Source: Spirochaeta africana DSM 8902
GTDB lineage: Bacteria; Spirochaetota; Spirochaetia; DSM-27196; DSM-8902
DNA length: 64,000 bases
NCBI RefSeq assembly: GCF_000242595.2
Contig: NC_017098.1
Location: forward strand, 2,294,001-2,358,000
Direction: 5' to 3'
Made by a program: the position numbers and the translations under genes. This document shows, piece after piece, positions 24,739-34,001 of the stretch. The notes under the pieces are model-generated. The model did not search any database. It was not told where the DNA came from and saw only the letters and a list, made by a program, of their open reading frames with translations. The stretch's first letter is position 1. Every line of letters begins with the position of its first letter.

Positions 24739-25749
24739 TTACCACTCCCTGCTGCCGTAATCATCGATCATCCTGTAGGGATACAGCTCCGGCAGTCGGC
24801 TGACCTCGTCAAGCCGCTGCAGCTGCTCCTCCCGGAGCTCCAGCTCCACCGAAGCCAGATTGTCCTCCAGCTGTTCCGGGGTGCGCGCTCCGATAATTAC
24901 CGAGTCAACCTGCGGGCGCGCAAGCAGCCATGCCAGTGCCACCTGCGGTGTGCTGGCATGATACTCGGCAGCCAGCCTGTTTACCTCGGTCAGGATGCGC
25001 CAGTTGCGTTCGGTCGCCCGTCGGCTCCAGGCCTCTTCCTGTTCATCGGTAGCCGAAGCCAGCCTGCCCTTGGAGGGCTTACCCTTGGCCGAATACTTTC
25101 CGGACAGAAACCCGCCCCCCAGCGGCCCCCAGGGAACAATCCCCAGGCCCTCCTCGGCACACAGGCTGGGCAGTTCATACTCGATGTCGCGAACTACCAG
25201 ACTGTACTGGTATTGCGCTGCTATGAAGGGAATCCCTGCCTGGCGTGCCAGACCCTGAATCTTCATAGCCTGCCAGGCCCGGAAATTACTGAGCCCGAAA
25301 TACCGCACCTTGCCCTGACGCACCAGGTCATCCAGGGTTCGCACCGTTTCCTCAAGCGGGGTGGCGGGATCCCACATGTGCAGGTAATAGCTATCGATAT
25401 AATCGGTACGCAACCTGCGCAGACTGCTGTGTACCGCATCAATCAGGTGCTTGCGGGACAAACCCTGCGCATTCTGATCACTGCCGGTCGGAAAGCGCCC
25501 CTTGGTTGCAATCACCAGACGTTCACGAGGCTCCTGGGCGATGGCGGCACCAACAATCTCCTCGGCACGACCGCCGGAGTACACATCTGCGGTGTCAATA
25601 AAATTACCGCCGGCCTGAATAAAGCTTTTTATCATGGCAGCCGCGGTGTCGGAACCGGTCCCCCGTCCCCCGTTCTCGCCAAATACCATGGTTCCCAGGC
25701 AAACCCGGGACACAATCAGGCCACTGTTTCCAAGTCGTGTATACTGCAT
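24739..25749 (-). CDS. Aldo/keto reductase
   Basis: The 336-residue protein is a (beta/alpha)8 NADPH-dependent reductase with an intact tetrad: Asp52, Tyr57 (DTADVYS), Lys83 (ATKG) and His124 (YYLHMWDP). The NADP-binding segment IIGARTPEQLEDNL is near the C-terminus. It resembles the YajO/Tas group that reduces aldehydes and ketones; the substrate is unknown. A complete promoter sits inside the end of the MFS gene, 6 bases before the ATG, implying a leaderless message. osmC follows directly. Confidence 0.93.
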   Translation of the reverse strand: MQYTRLGNSGLIVSRVCLGTMVFGENGGRGTGSDTAAAMIKSFIQAGGNFIDTADVYSGGRAEEIVGAAIAQEPRERLVIATKGRFPTGSDQNAQGLSRKHLIDAVHSSLRRLRTDYIDSYYLHMWDPATPLEETVRTLDDLVRQGKVRYFGLSNFRAWQAMKIQGLARQAGIPFIAAQYQYSLVVRDIEYELPSLCAEEGLGIVPWGPLGGGFLSGKYSAKGKPSKGRLASATDEQEEAWSRRATERNWRILTEVNRLAAEYHASTPQVALAWLLARPQVDSVIIGARTPEQLEDNLASVELELREEQLQRLDEVSRLPELYPYRMIDDYGSREW

Positions 25750-25755
25750 AGCTAT

Positions 25756-25784
25756 ACTCTACTGCACAGCAGCGCTGCGGACAA
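25756..25784 (-). promoter_or_regulatory. Promoter of the aldo/keto reductase-osmC genes (leaderless type)
   Basis: Minus-strand TTGTCC (25779-25784) and TAGAGT (25756-25761) are 17 bases apart; 6 bases separate the -10 box from the ATG at 25749. There is no Shine-Dalgarno site. Confidence 0.6.
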
Positions 25785-27012
25785 CAATCGCGTGCAGAAT
25801 TATGGTTGCCAGACTGCTGGCAGCAATAACCGCCGGCACCACCCCGAGAGAGATCGTGTCTACCAGCGCCCCGGTCAGACCATTAAACCCGACCGCCCCG
25901 AGGTTGGCTGCAGCAACCTGAAAACCGACGGTCCGTAACGACCGATGCCGTCCCACACGGGCCGGTGTTTCGGCAATCAGCAGCGGAAACACCGGTGCGC
26001 AGGCCACACCCAGCCCCCATACCGCGATCGCCGCGGCCGGCAGCAGCAGCGGCCCGGCGTATGGCACCAGCAGCAGCAGACCCGAACCGATCACCATGGC
26101 GATCATCGCCTGGCGAAGTATAGCGCCCACCGAAACACGTTCAGAGAGTATCCCGAAACCGACCCGACCGATGGTAAACCATATCCAGTACCCGCCGACA
26201 ATAACCCCTGCAGCGACCTCGGCGACCCCCAGATGCAGGGTCAGCAGGCTGTACACCCATTGCCCGATAAGCACCTCGCTGCCGGTATACAAAAAAAACA
26301 GTACGACCGACAGAACGACCGGTGCCGCCAGGTATCCCTCCGCAGCCGGGGACGGGGTACGCTCTGCGGTTCCGTCGACCACCCCTGCGGGATGCTCGGT
26401 AGAGTGCGGCAGCTCGGCATCATGCCGGGAATCCCCCTCCTCGGCGGTGCGGCGTATGGCAGCCCCTGCCAGCAGGAACCCCAGCAGCACCAGAGCGCCG
26501 GGGATCAGCCCGACTGCGTACCCCCAGTGCCACCCCCCGGTCAATGTCAGTACCGCGGTCATAACCAGCGGCCCGGCCGAAGCCCCCAGACCGTAGGAGG
26601 CATGCAGCCAGTTGGTGTGCTTGGGACGGAAATAATGGGCTGCATAGGCATTCAGCCCCGAATCCAGGATACCGGCGCCAAAACCGATCAGCAGATTGGC
26701 GGCCAGCAGCGCCGGAAAGCCCAGCTGAAACACCGGCACCATGGCAAAACCGCTCAGGCCGGCCATCATCCCTGCCACCCCAAGCGAGAAGCTTCTGGCA
26801 TAGCCAAAACGTACCACCAGGCTGCCAACCCCGCTGCTGGCAAAGAAGAACCCGATCGAAAACGGGATCATCAGATATCCCAGCCAGCCAATCGATACAT
26901 TGACCGATCGGCTGGCCGAGGGCCAGGCCACGCTCAACAATCCGTCAGGAAACCCCAGCAGAACAAACGCCGCAAAGGCCACTGCAAGTGAGTATCGTAG
27001 ATGTTTGCTCAT
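25759..27012 (-). CDS. Major facilitator superfamily transporter
   Basis: The 417-residue protein has about twelve hydrophobic helices with a hydrophilic central loop (about residues 195-225, rich in Glu and Thr). The GFGAGILDSGLNAYAAHYF segment resembles FucP/GlcP-type sugar or multidrug permeases. It starts 12 bases after the glgX stop with an AAAGGG ribosome-binding site, so it is in the glgX operon and may carry a sugar released from alpha-glucans. Substrate not determinable. Confidence 0.85.
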   Translation of the reverse strand: MSKHLRYSLAVAFAAFVLLGFPDGLLSVAWPSASRSVNVSIGWLGYLMIPFSIGFFFASSGVGSLVVRFGYARSFSLGVAGMMAGLSGFAMVPVFQLGFPALLAANLLIGFGAGILDSGLNAYAAHYFRPKHTNWLHASYGLGASAGPLVMTAVLTLTGGWHWGYAVGLIPGALVLLGFLLAGAAIRRTAEEGDSRHDAELPHSTEHPAGVVDGTAERTPSPAAEGYLAAPVVLSVVLFFLYTGSEVLIGQWVYSLLTLHLGVAEVAAGVIVGGYWIWFTIGRVGFGILSERVSVGAILRQAMIAMVIGSGLLLLVPYAGPLLLPAAAIAVWGLGVACAPVFPLLIAETPARVGRHRSLRTVGFQVAAANLGAVGFNGLTGALVDTISLGVVPAVIAASSLATIILHAIVVRSAAVQ

Positions 27013-27024
27013 ATCACCCTTTCA

Positions 27025-29193
27025 TCAGATCCGGGAGTAGCGGACCACCATCATCGAGCCGGCCGGCACCGTAAGGCTGTCACCGGCAATACGGCGCTCA
27101 TTGCTGCTACTGGCTGCGTCGTCTTCCTCTGCCAGTGTGCAGCACCCATCGGCGGTGGATACGACAATACACGCCGTGGCACCGGTTTCCGTCGGATAGG
27201 TGAGGCTGCAGTCGATCGCATCCCCGGATGCATTCAGAAAGAGCTCGAAGCTGTCATCAGGTTCAGGTTCGCCACGAATAGTAAGGAAGCGTTCCCCGGC
27301 CTCGCCGCTGATCCGGCAGCGCAGAAATCGGTCCTCCTGCTGATGCCAGTCACCCTCGGTCATCTCGTCACCCTCCGGACGCAACCAGGTAATATCCTTG
27401 ATCTCGGTCCCTGGTATTTCTGCTCCCTTGAAGAAGCGCGACCGGCGCAATACGATATGCTCTCGACGCAGATCGATCAGGTGTCGCACAAACTCCAGCA
27501 AAGAGTTCTGCTGATCGTTCAACTCCCCCCACGGGAACCAGCTGATCTCGTTATCCTGGCAGTAGGCATTGTTATTACCGTGCTGCGTACGGGCGATCTC
27601 GTCGCCGGCAGTAATCATCGGCACCCCCTGTGAAAGCAGCAGGGTAGCGAAGAAATTGCGCATCTGGATGTAGCGGCGCTGCAGAATTTCCGGGTCAGCG
27701 GTGTGCCCCTCATGACCATGATTCCAGCTGTGGTTGCCATCATGGCCGTCACGTCCGCCTTCCTGATTGTCCTTATTGTGTTTGTCGTTATAGCTCACCG
27801 CATCGTACATCGTAAAGCCGTCATGGGCCGTGATAAAATTGATGCTGGCCCAAGGACGCCGACCGCGTTTGTCGAACAGATCCGAAGAACCGGCCATTCG
27901 TGATGCCAGGATCGGTACCTGCCCGGCATCGCCCTTCCAGAACCGGCGTGCGGTATCCCGATAGGTATCATTCCACTCCGCCCATCCCGGGGGGAAATTA
28001 CCCAGCTGGTAGCCACCCATTCCGGTATCCCAGGGCTCGGCGATGAGCTTCGTCTCGGAGAGGATCGGATCCTGGGCAATGGCATCAAGAAACCCGGAAT
28101 CGGGGTCGAAATGGCCATGCTCGCGGGCCAGGGTGGTAGCCAGATCAAACCGGAATCCATCGACCTTCATCTCCTGCACCCAGTAGCGCAGGCTGTCGGT
28201 TACCATCCGCAGCACCATCGAGTGCCGCAGTTCCAGGGCATTACCGGTTCCCGTAAAGTCATTGTAGTACCGCTGATCATCCTGCATCAGATAGTAGTAC
28301 GACTTGTTGTCGATACCGCGAAAACAGAGGGTCGGCCCCAGATGATTTCCCTCGGCAGTGTGGTTAAACACCACATCCAGAATCACCTCTATCCCGGCGT
28401 CGTGCAGAACCTGCACAAAGGTTTTGAACTCGGCAATGTTTCCCCGGCTCAGATACTCGCTTTGAATCGCAAAAAAACCGATGCTGTTATAGCCCCAATA
28501 GTTGGTCAGGCCCCGGTCTATCAGATGGCGATCCTTGACAAAGCTGTGTACCGGCAGCAGCTCGATCGCGGTAACCCCCAGACGCTTGATATACTCAACC
28601 GCAGCAGGATGACTCAGACCCGCAAAGCTGCCCCGCAGCTCCGGTGGAATCTGCGGATGCTGCATCGTAAACCCGCGGGGATGCAGTTCATAGATAACCG
28701 ATTGATCCCAGGGGGTACCGTTAAAATGGTCATCCCGCCAGGTAAAGGCCGGATCTATCACCTGACATTTTGGCATGTAACGGGCATTGTCCCGGGTATC
28801 AAACGAAAGATCCTCTTTCTGATGACCAACCACATAGCCGAAATGGCTGTCATGCCAGCGCAGCTGACCGGCATAGGCCTTGGCATAGGGATCCATCAGC
28901 AGTTTGTGATGATTGAATCTGTGACCGTGCCTGGGCTCATAGGGGCCGTACACGCGATATCCATACAGCTGACCGGCACGCACATCCGGCAGATAGCAAT
29001 GCCAAATCTCGTGAGTAAACTCTGGCATGGTGATCCGGGCTGTTTCCCGTTTCCCGTCATCGCTGAAAAGGCAGAGCTCGACGCGCTCGGCGTGGGCAGA
29101 AAACAGGGCGAAGTTGGTGCCGGAACCATCCCAGGTGGCACCCAGCGGGTACGGGGTTCCCGGCCACACCCGTATCGAGGAGGTAGTGTTCAT
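27025..29193 (-). CDS. glgX: Glycogen debranching enzyme GlgX / isoamylase-type glycoside hydrolase 13
   Basis: The 722-residue protein has an N-terminal CBM48 domain (YPLGATWDGSGTNFALFSA), then a GH13 barrel with conserved regions DVVFNHT, DGFRFDLA (nucleophile Asp350), LIAEPWD (acid Glu386) and ITAHDG. The order and spacing match GlgX, which removes short side chains from phosphorylase-trimmed glycogen. No export signal is present, so it acts in the cytoplasm. A leaderless-type promoter ends 6 bases before the ATG. An MFS transporter follows in the same operon. Confidence 0.93.
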   Translation of the reverse strand: MNTTSSIRVWPGTPYPLGATWDGSGTNFALFSAHAERVELCLFSDDGKRETARITMPEFTHEIWHCYLPDVRAGQLYGYRVYGPYEPRHGHRFNHHKLLMDPYAKAYAGQLRWHDSHFGYVVGHQKEDLSFDTRDNARYMPKCQVIDPAFTWRDDHFNGTPWDQSVIYELHPRGFTMQHPQIPPELRGSFAGLSHPAAVEYIKRLGVTAIELLPVHSFVKDRHLIDRGLTNYWGYNSIGFFAIQSEYLSRGNIAEFKTFVQVLHDAGIEVILDVVFNHTAEGNHLGPTLCFRGIDNKSYYYLMQDDQRYYNDFTGTGNALELRHSMVLRMVTDSLRYWVQEMKVDGFRFDLATTLAREHGHFDPDSGFLDAIAQDPILSETKLIAEPWDTGMGGYQLGNFPPGWAEWNDTYRDTARRFWKGDAGQVPILASRMAGSSDLFDKRGRRPWASINFITAHDGFTMYDAVSYNDKHNKDNQEGGRDGHDGNHSWNHGHEGHTADPEILQRRYIQMRNFFATLLLSQGVPMITAGDEIARTQHGNNNAYCQDNEISWFPWGELNDQQNSLLEFVRHLIDLRREHIVLRRSRFFKGAEIPGTEIKDITWLRPEGDEMTEGDWHQQEDRFLRCRISGEAGERFLTIRGEPEPDDSFELFLNASGDAIDCSLTYPTETGATACIVVSTADGCCTLAEEDDAASSSNERRIAGDSLTVPAGSMMVVRYSRI

Positions 29194-29199
29194 GCGGCA

Positions 29200-29228
29200 A
29201 TAATACTACATTAGTTGCCCGAAACCAA
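29200..29228 (-). promoter_or_regulatory. Promoter of glgX (leaderless type)
   Basis: Minus-strand TTGGTT (29223-29228) and TATTAT (29200-29205) are 17 bases apart, and 6 bases remain to the ATG at 29193. It overlaps the end of rsmE. Confidence 0.6.
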
Positions 29229-29990
29229 GCAAATCAGCCGGGAAATTGCCCATTGAACGGCGGTCTCGGTACGCAGTATCCGGTCTCCCAGCCCTACCGG
29301 CCGATAGCCGGCATGCAGAAACTGCTGCACCTCACCTTCAGACCAGCCGCGCTCGGACCCGATTGCAACCAGCACCTCGCGGCAATCCGTGCTGCTGCCG
29401 GGCTTGCTCCCGCTTGCGGACGCTGGCGTACACGCTGCGGACAGATCCAGTGATCCCGGCACCCCCGGGTGCAGCAGAAACCGCAATGCCGTATCGGGGT
29501 ACCCCCCCTTCTGCAGACAGCGATCCAGACTCCAGAAACGTCGCAGCTCGGGAATCCGGCTGCCGCCGGCCTGCTCGGCGCCCAGCACCAGCAGCTCCTG
29601 CAGCTGCCGCTCATCCTGCCACAGGCTGCTCTCCATATAGGAACGCTCACCCAGCTGGCTGCGAATTATGTCGATCCGGCAGAAGCCGGCGGTGGCCGCA
29701 TCCTTGAGGATTCGCCGCAGTACGATCGGCCGGGGGTGTCCAAGCTGCAGGGTAATCGGATAGAGAACATCAGGTGGTTGCGGCAGCAATAACCGCCGCA
29801 GCACCACCCCGCTACGATCTACTGCCCCCACCTCGGCCTCTCCCCGCTGACCGTTAACCATCCCCACCTGCACCCTGTCACCGACAGCTGCCCGCAGGAC
29901 ACTGCGAATATGTTCAGCCCGTCGATCGCTGCGCGGTAGCCGGACAACACCATCCTGTATCTCCTCAGGCAGAAACAGTGCGCGATTCAT
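29211..29990 (-). CDS. rsmE: 16S rRNA (uracil-1498-N3)-methyltransferase RsmE
   Basis: The 259-residue protein has an N-terminal PUA-like domain (HIRSVLRAAVGDRV) and a SPOUT knot: residues KDAATAGFCRIDIIRSQLGERS, seen in pieces, then LVAIGSERGWSEGEV, and the closing VGLGDRILRTETA. RsmE methylates U1498 of 16S rRNA. A Ser/Ala/Gly-rich insertion (about residues 185-205) is longer than usual. The start overlaps the end of the chemoreceptor gene by 4 bases. Confidence 0.9.
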   Translation of the reverse strand: MNRALFLPEEIQDGVVRLPRSDRRAEHIRSVLRAAVGDRVQVGMVNGQRGEAEVGAVDRSGVVLRRLLLPQPPDVLYPITLQLGHPRPIVLRRILKDAATAGFCRIDIIRSQLGERSYMESSLWQDERQLQELLVLGAEQAGGSRIPELRRFWSLDRCLQKGGYPDTALRFLLHPGVPGSLDLSAACTPASASGSKPGSSTDCREVLVAIGSERGWSEGEVQQFLHAGYRPVGLGDRILRTETAVQWAISRLICLVSGN

Positions 29991-31918
29991 TCCCGGTCCT
30001 CTCCGGTAGCAAACCCGCCCACCATACGCTCAAGCTGTGCACCCAGGCTGTTCAGGCTGCTGGCCAGTTCATGGAGCTCCTGACAGCCCTGGACACTGCG
30101 GGAATTGGTAAGCTGGATATCCTCGACGGCAGCCGAGATATCCCGGGTGCCACGACTCTGCTGCTCGGCACGCTGCATGATGTGATCAGCAAGATCGGCA
30201 ATGCGATGCACATCCTGCTCAAACTCGCTTGCCCGCTGCTCCTGTCCGGCATTATTTCGCTGCATATCTTCCAGCCCGCTGATATGATGTTCAAGCACCA
30301 TGCGAATCGTTTCCAGTCCCTCTTGTGACCTTGCAGACAGCTGTTTGCTGATGCGGGCCGTTTCATCAGCCCCGGCAGCCACCCGGGCGGTTTCCTGCAC
30401 ACCGTGATGAATCTGATCCATCAAATCCCCGATCTGCCGAACTGCATCCCCGGTCTGAGTGGCGAGCTTGCGGACCTCACCGGCCAGGATAGCAAAACCT
30501 TTGCCGTAACTGCCGGCATGCGCCGCCTCGATCGAAGAGTTGACCGCGATCAGGTTGGTTTGCTGCGCAATCCCGTCGATGGTCTGCAGTAAACCGCCTA
30601 TCTGCTGTGCCAGTTCATCGGTGTGATGCACCACACCGGCGATACTGCTCAGTGCAGTATTCAGCTCGGCTGCGGCCTGAATGGCCTGCTCGATAATCTC
30701 TGCCCCGGCGTCGGACTGGGCGACCCCTTCCCGACCCCGCTCCAGCAGCTGGCGGGCAGCATCTGCAAGCTCACGCACCCCCTCGGCCTGGGCTTCGCCG
30801 GTACGGGTATGCGACTGGATAACCTGCCGGTGGTTCAGTGCATCATCCTGGATTGCCTGCATCAAACCCGTGAATTCATGGATGGCATCCCGTATCTTCT
30901 GCACCCCGTGATCCTGCTGCGTTGCATCCTGCTGCAGCTGAACCGAGGCCTCGGCAAGATTTGCAGCCGCGGCAGCAACCTGCCGGGCAGTCTGCTTGAG
31001 CTGATGAAAATCACGCTGCATACGCTCCATAAAGCCGTTGAATCGGGCTACCAGCTCACCCAACTGATCAAAGTTGGTCACCACCATCCGGCGCGTCAGG
31101 TCTGCATCGCCGGTGGCAAGATGCTGCAGCATACCGCTCATTCGGACCAACTGTGCATGCAGCTCGGAACTTGACAGTATACTGGCACCCAGCGACAGGC
31201 ATCCCAACAGCAGCCCCGAAAAGACAATACCAGTCAGTGGCGTGAATCCGAGTGACTGCTGCGGGTCTATCCCGGAAAAAAAATAGGCCAGATAGCCGAT
31301 ATTCACCCCGAGAAAATATACAATCGACAGGGCTGTTACCAGCGAGGTATTCCGGCTGAACACATCCGCCTCTCCCGGTCGAATGGCGGTGACCCCCAGG
31401 CGCTGCTTGATACGAAACAGACGTACCTTGATGAACAGCGAGATATACAGGGCACACATAATCCCGGCGCTCAGCTTGTGATTCAGCACCCAGCCGAACG
31501 AAATCCCGCCAGGCGTTGCAAAGGAATAGATGGCATAGTAGGCCGTCACCCCACCTACCCAGAATACCAGCGTGATCAGATATATCCAGACCGGCAATCG
31601 GACCGACGCGCTGCGTGCCCGGTCGTACTGATCGCCGCGGCGAATATATACAAAGAGCGGTCTGAGGATATACAGTACGATAGCTATAATGCAGGCGGTG
31701 CATACCAGATACAGCAGCAGCACCATGGGCTTGAAAGACTGCAACAAACGTTGCGGCAGATCCAGCCCCTCCTGCACAAACCGTATATTAAACACCGATG
31801 CCAGCACTTCACTGGCAAACAGAAACACCCCCAGGGCTGCAGCAGTAACCGCGGCAATCTGCCAGCGAATTACCGCTACCTGGCGATGAACGGCAGCGTC
31901 ACCGGATTGGTTTTCCAT
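29987..31918 (-). CDS. Methyl-accepting chemotaxis protein with six membrane helices
   Basis: The 643-residue protein has about six hydrophobic segments (near 18-42, 63-88, 110-133, 145-167, 193-217, 228-250) instead of the usual periplasmic sensor. A HAMP-like region follows, then a receptor coiled coil with the signalling tip near 447-490 (GIAQQTNLIAVNSSIEAAHAG, in pieces, then GKGFAILAGEVRKLA). Sensing is probably within or near the membrane, for example of membrane potential, redox state or a hydrophobic ligand; this is inference. GGGGGG ribosome-binding site; rsmE overlaps its end. Confidence 0.9.
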   Translation of the reverse strand: MENQSGDAAVHRQVAVIRWQIAAVTAAALGVFLFASEVLASVFNIRFVQEGLDLPQRLLQSFKPMVLLLYLVCTACIIAIVLYILRPLFVYIRRGDQYDRARSASVRLPVWIYLITLVFWVGGVTAYYAIYSFATPGGISFGWVLNHKLSAGIMCALYISLFIKVRLFRIKQRLGVTAIRPGEADVFSRNTSLVTALSIVYFLGVNIGYLAYFFSGIDPQQSLGFTPLTGIVFSGLLLGCLSLGASILSSSELHAQLVRMSGMLQHLATGDADLTRRMVVTNFDQLGELVARFNGFMERMQRDFHQLKQTARQVAAAAANLAEASVQLQQDATQQDHGVQKIRDAIHEFTGLMQAIQDDALNHRQVIQSHTRTGEAQAEGVRELADAARQLLERGREGVAQSDAGAEIIEQAIQAAAELNTALSSIAGVVHHTDELAQQIGGLLQTIDGIAQQTNLIAVNSSIEAAHAGSYGKGFAILAGEVRKLATQTGDAVRQIGDLMDQIHHGVQETARVAAGADETARISKQLSARSQEGLETIRMVLEHHISGLEDMQRNNAGQEQRASEFEQDVHRIADLADHIMQRAEQQSRGTRDISAAVEDIQLTNSRSVQGCQELHELASSLNSLGAQLERMVGGFATGEDRE

Positions 31919-31941
31919 GGCACCCCCCGATTAATCAAGTA

Positions 31942-32505
31942 TTATTTATCGGAAAGGTAGCGCGCAACCCTATCGATGGAGATTCGATCAACCCCCAGCA
32001 GTTTCTGAATGAGATAGCCATCAATACTGGCCATTACCAGACTGGCCAGGACATCGTTATCCGGGGATCCCGGGCGTACCCGTTCGATCCCCGATTGAAT
32101 CATCTGGACCCAGCGCGGATATTCCTGGCGAAAGCGGTCACGCAACGGCGGGTGATTTGCCAGGGCCTCCTGGATAAGGTAGAGATGAATGATCCCCTTG
32201 GTCGTCGATTTCATGACGATCTCGTAGGTCATGCGCAGTACCCGCTCGGGCGTGGCGTCCTTGCCGCTGCGCTCCATCCAGTCGAACAGCTTGCTGGTCA
32301 GACGCTGCAGATGGCGTTCGCTGATATCAAATATGAGATCACCCTTGTTGGGATAGTAATAGTACAGGGTTCCCTTGCTGATACCGGTTTCCCGGGCAAT
32401 ATCGGCCAGGCTGGTATCCGCTACTCCCTTGGATACAATCAGCCGGGCGGCAGCGGTAATAATCCGTTCCCTGTTCCGTTCCGAGCTTGCGCGTTTCTTT
32501 GCCAT
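31942..32505 (-). CDS. TetR-family transcriptional repressor
   Basis: The 187-residue protein has the TetR helix-turn-helix (TSLADIARETGISKGTLYYY) at about residues 28-47 and an all-helical ligand domain with QEALANHPPLRDRF. ATG 32505 has AAGGTGG 5 bases before the start region; GTG 32514 is an alternative. A perfect 11-bp inverted repeat lies just upstream, directly after the -10 box of its promoter, so negative autoregulation is very likely. The genes upstream (metY, cysK) read in the same direction; the chemoreceptor gene follows. Confidence 0.92.
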   Translation of the reverse strand: MAKKRASSERNRERIITAAARLIVSKGVADTSLADIARETGISKGTLYYYYPNKGDLIFDISERHLQRLTSKLFDWMERSGKDATPERVLRMTYEIVMKSTTKGIIHLYLIQEALANHPPLRDRFRQEYPRWVQMIQSGIERVRPGSPDNDVLASLVMASIDGYLIQKLLGVDRISIDRVARYLSDK

Positions 32506-32515
32506 CTGATCCACC

Positions 32516-32540
32516 TTTTATCGGTCGCTGACCGATAAAA
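32516..32540. promoter_or_regulatory. Operator-like perfect palindrome in front of tetR
   Basis: TTTTATCGGTC at 32516-32526 and GACCGATAAAA at 32530-32540 form an 11-bp perfect inverted repeat with a 3-base spacer. It starts at the -10 box and ends at the ribosome-binding site, an ideal position for repressor binding. Confidence 0.85.
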
Positions 32541-32568
32541 CAATACCCTCAAGGGGACTGGCTGTCAA
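32540..32568 (-). promoter_or_regulatory. Promoter of tetR
   Basis: Minus-strand TTGACA (32563-32568) and TATTGT (32540-32545) are separated by 17 bases. The -10 box abuts the palindrome at 32516-32540. Confidence 0.8.
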
Positions 32569-32589
32569 GAACAATGCCCCCCTGAGGGT
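32545..32589 (-). terminator. Possible terminator after metY overlapping the tetR promoter
   Basis: Arms 32545-32556 and 32578-32589 (ACCCTCA and TGAGGGT outer, GGGG and CCCC inner, one mismatch) form a hairpin. In the minus-strand transcript it is followed by ATTGTTTT. It coincides with the tetR promoter, so the same DNA may end one transcript and start another. Confidence 0.4.
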
Positions 32590-32631
32590 AGATTTTTCGT
32601 CAGACACCATACCGCCGCTCAGGCAGATTGT

Positions 32632-33921
32632 CTATACCGCATTCAGGCCGCGCTCTATATCGGCAAGTATATCATCGATATGCTCTATCCCGATCGAGAG
32701 TCGTACCATTTCGGGAGGAATCCCGGCTGCGCGCTGCTGCTCCTCATTCAGCTGTGAATGGGTGGTACTGGCCGGATGGATTGCCAGGCTCTTGGCGTCA
32801 CCGACATTTGCCACATGGCTGAACAGCTCCAGGCTGTCGATAAACTTGGCACCGGCGGTGGTTCCCCCCTTGATGCCGAACACGATCATACCGCCAAACC
32901 CGTTCCGGAAGTACTTCTTGGCATTCTCATAGCTCGGGTCGCCGGGAAGACCGGGGTAGCGCACCCACTCCACCTTGGGATGCTGCTGCAGGTAGCTGGC
33001 TGCTGCCAGCGCATTGCTGCTGTGTCGCTCCATACGCAGCGACAGGGTTTCCATCCCCTGCAAAAAGACCCAGGCATTGTCGGCAGCAATAGCCGCACCA
33101 AGATTCCGGAGCGGAATGACCCGCATTCGCAGGATATAGGCCAGCGGCGACAGCTCTCCCAGATCGTGCGCAAAGCGCAGATTATGATAACTGGCTTCCG
33201 GCTCATTCATCGTTGGAAAGCGTTCACTCTTCCAGTCAAAACGACCGGCATCGGTGACAATCCCGCCGACAGCGGTCCCATGGCCGCCGATCCACTTGGT
33301 CAAGGAGTTGACGACGATATCCGCACCATACTCGATGGCCCGGAACAAGGCAGGGGTGGTAAAGGTCGCATCTACGATAAGGGGAAGCCCGTGTGAATGG
33401 GCAACCTCGGCGATTGCCTCGAAGTCAGGTACATTCAAGGACGGATTGCCGATGGTTTCAATAAACACCGCTCTGGTTTTATCGTTTATGCTGGCTGCTA
33501 TCGATGCCGGATCCATCGGATCGGCGAACCGGACCGTAATACCGTAATCCGGCAGGATATTGTTGAACATCGTAAAGGTGCCGCCGTAGAGATTGTTTCC
33601 GGAAACAATCTCGCTGCCGGCAGTTGCAATGTTGATGATCGAGTAGAACACCCCGCTGGTGCCGGAGGCCAGTGCCAGTGAGGCAGCCCCGCCCTCGAGC
33701 GCGGTCATTCGCTGTTCGAGCACATCCTGGGTCGGATTCTGAATACGGCTGTAGATGTAGCCAAGCTCCCGCAGACCAAAAAGATTGGCCGCGTGTTCGG
33801 TATCGCGAAAATTGTAGGCCGCGGTACGCGAGATCGGGACGGCCCTGCTCGGGTTGCCCCCCTCTACCGGCTGCTGACCCTCATGCAGCGCCAGGGTTTC
33901 CAGTTTATATGTCTGAGACAT
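32632..33921 (-). CDS. metY: O-acetylhomoserine sulfhydrylase (MetY-type PLP enzyme)
   Basis: The 429-residue protein belongs to the Cys/Met metabolism PLP family. Visible are YSRIQNPTQDVLEQRMTALEG in pieces, SGTSGVFYSI, the PLP lysine in SLTKWIGGHGT, and the C-terminal SLAIHPASTTHSQL. The length and GGHGTAVGG motif fit O-acetylhomoserine aminocarboxypropyltransferase, which makes homocysteine from sulfide. Start 33921 has GGAGG upstream. It follows cysK by 110 bases, so the two sulfur-assimilation genes are likely co-transcribed. Confidence 0.92.
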   Translation of the reverse strand: MSQTYKLETLALHEGQQPVEGGNPSRAVPISRTAAYNFRDTEHAANLFGLRELGYIYSRIQNPTQDVLEQRMTALEGGAASLALASGTSGVFYSIINIATAGSEIVSGNNLYGGTFTMFNNILPDYGITVRFADPMDPASIAASINDKTRAVFIETIGNPSLNVPDFEAIAEVAHSHGLPLIVDATFTTPALFRAIEYGADIVVNSLTKWIGGHGTAVGGIVTDAGRFDWKSERFPTMNEPEASYHNLRFAHDLGELSPLAYILRMRVIPLRNLGAAIAADNAWVFLQGMETLSLRMERHSSNALAAASYLQQHPKVEWVRYPGLPGDPSYENAKKYFRNGFGGMIVFGIKGGTTAGAKFIDSLELFSHVANVGDAKSLAIHPASTTHSQLNEEQQRAAGIPPEMVRLSIGIEHIDDILADIERGLNAV

Positions 33922-33938
33922 AGATTCTCCTCCGTTTC

Positions 33939-34001
33939 GGGTGCAGCGGTGTGCTGCACGTAGCTTGGTACTCCGGATGCAGGCCTGACGGTGCTGCACC
34001 C
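33939..34001 (-). repeat. Competing inverted repeats between cysK and metY
   Basis: GTGCTGCAC occurs twice in direct orientation (33951-33959 and 33991-33999), and its complement lies in GGGTGCAGC at 33939-33947. The single copy can pair with either of the two others, so two mutually exclusive hairpins can form in RNA just upstream of the metY ribosome-binding site. Confidence 0.55.

Noticed and set aside
24592-25938. 448-residue open frame on the plus strand
   Set aside because: Lies opposite the aldo/keto reductase with an intact catalytic tetrad; composition is that of a shadow frame.
25945-26991. 348-residue open frame on the plus strand
   Set aside because: Antisense to the MFS transporter; product is Gln/Pro/His-rich, typical of the complement of a membrane gene.
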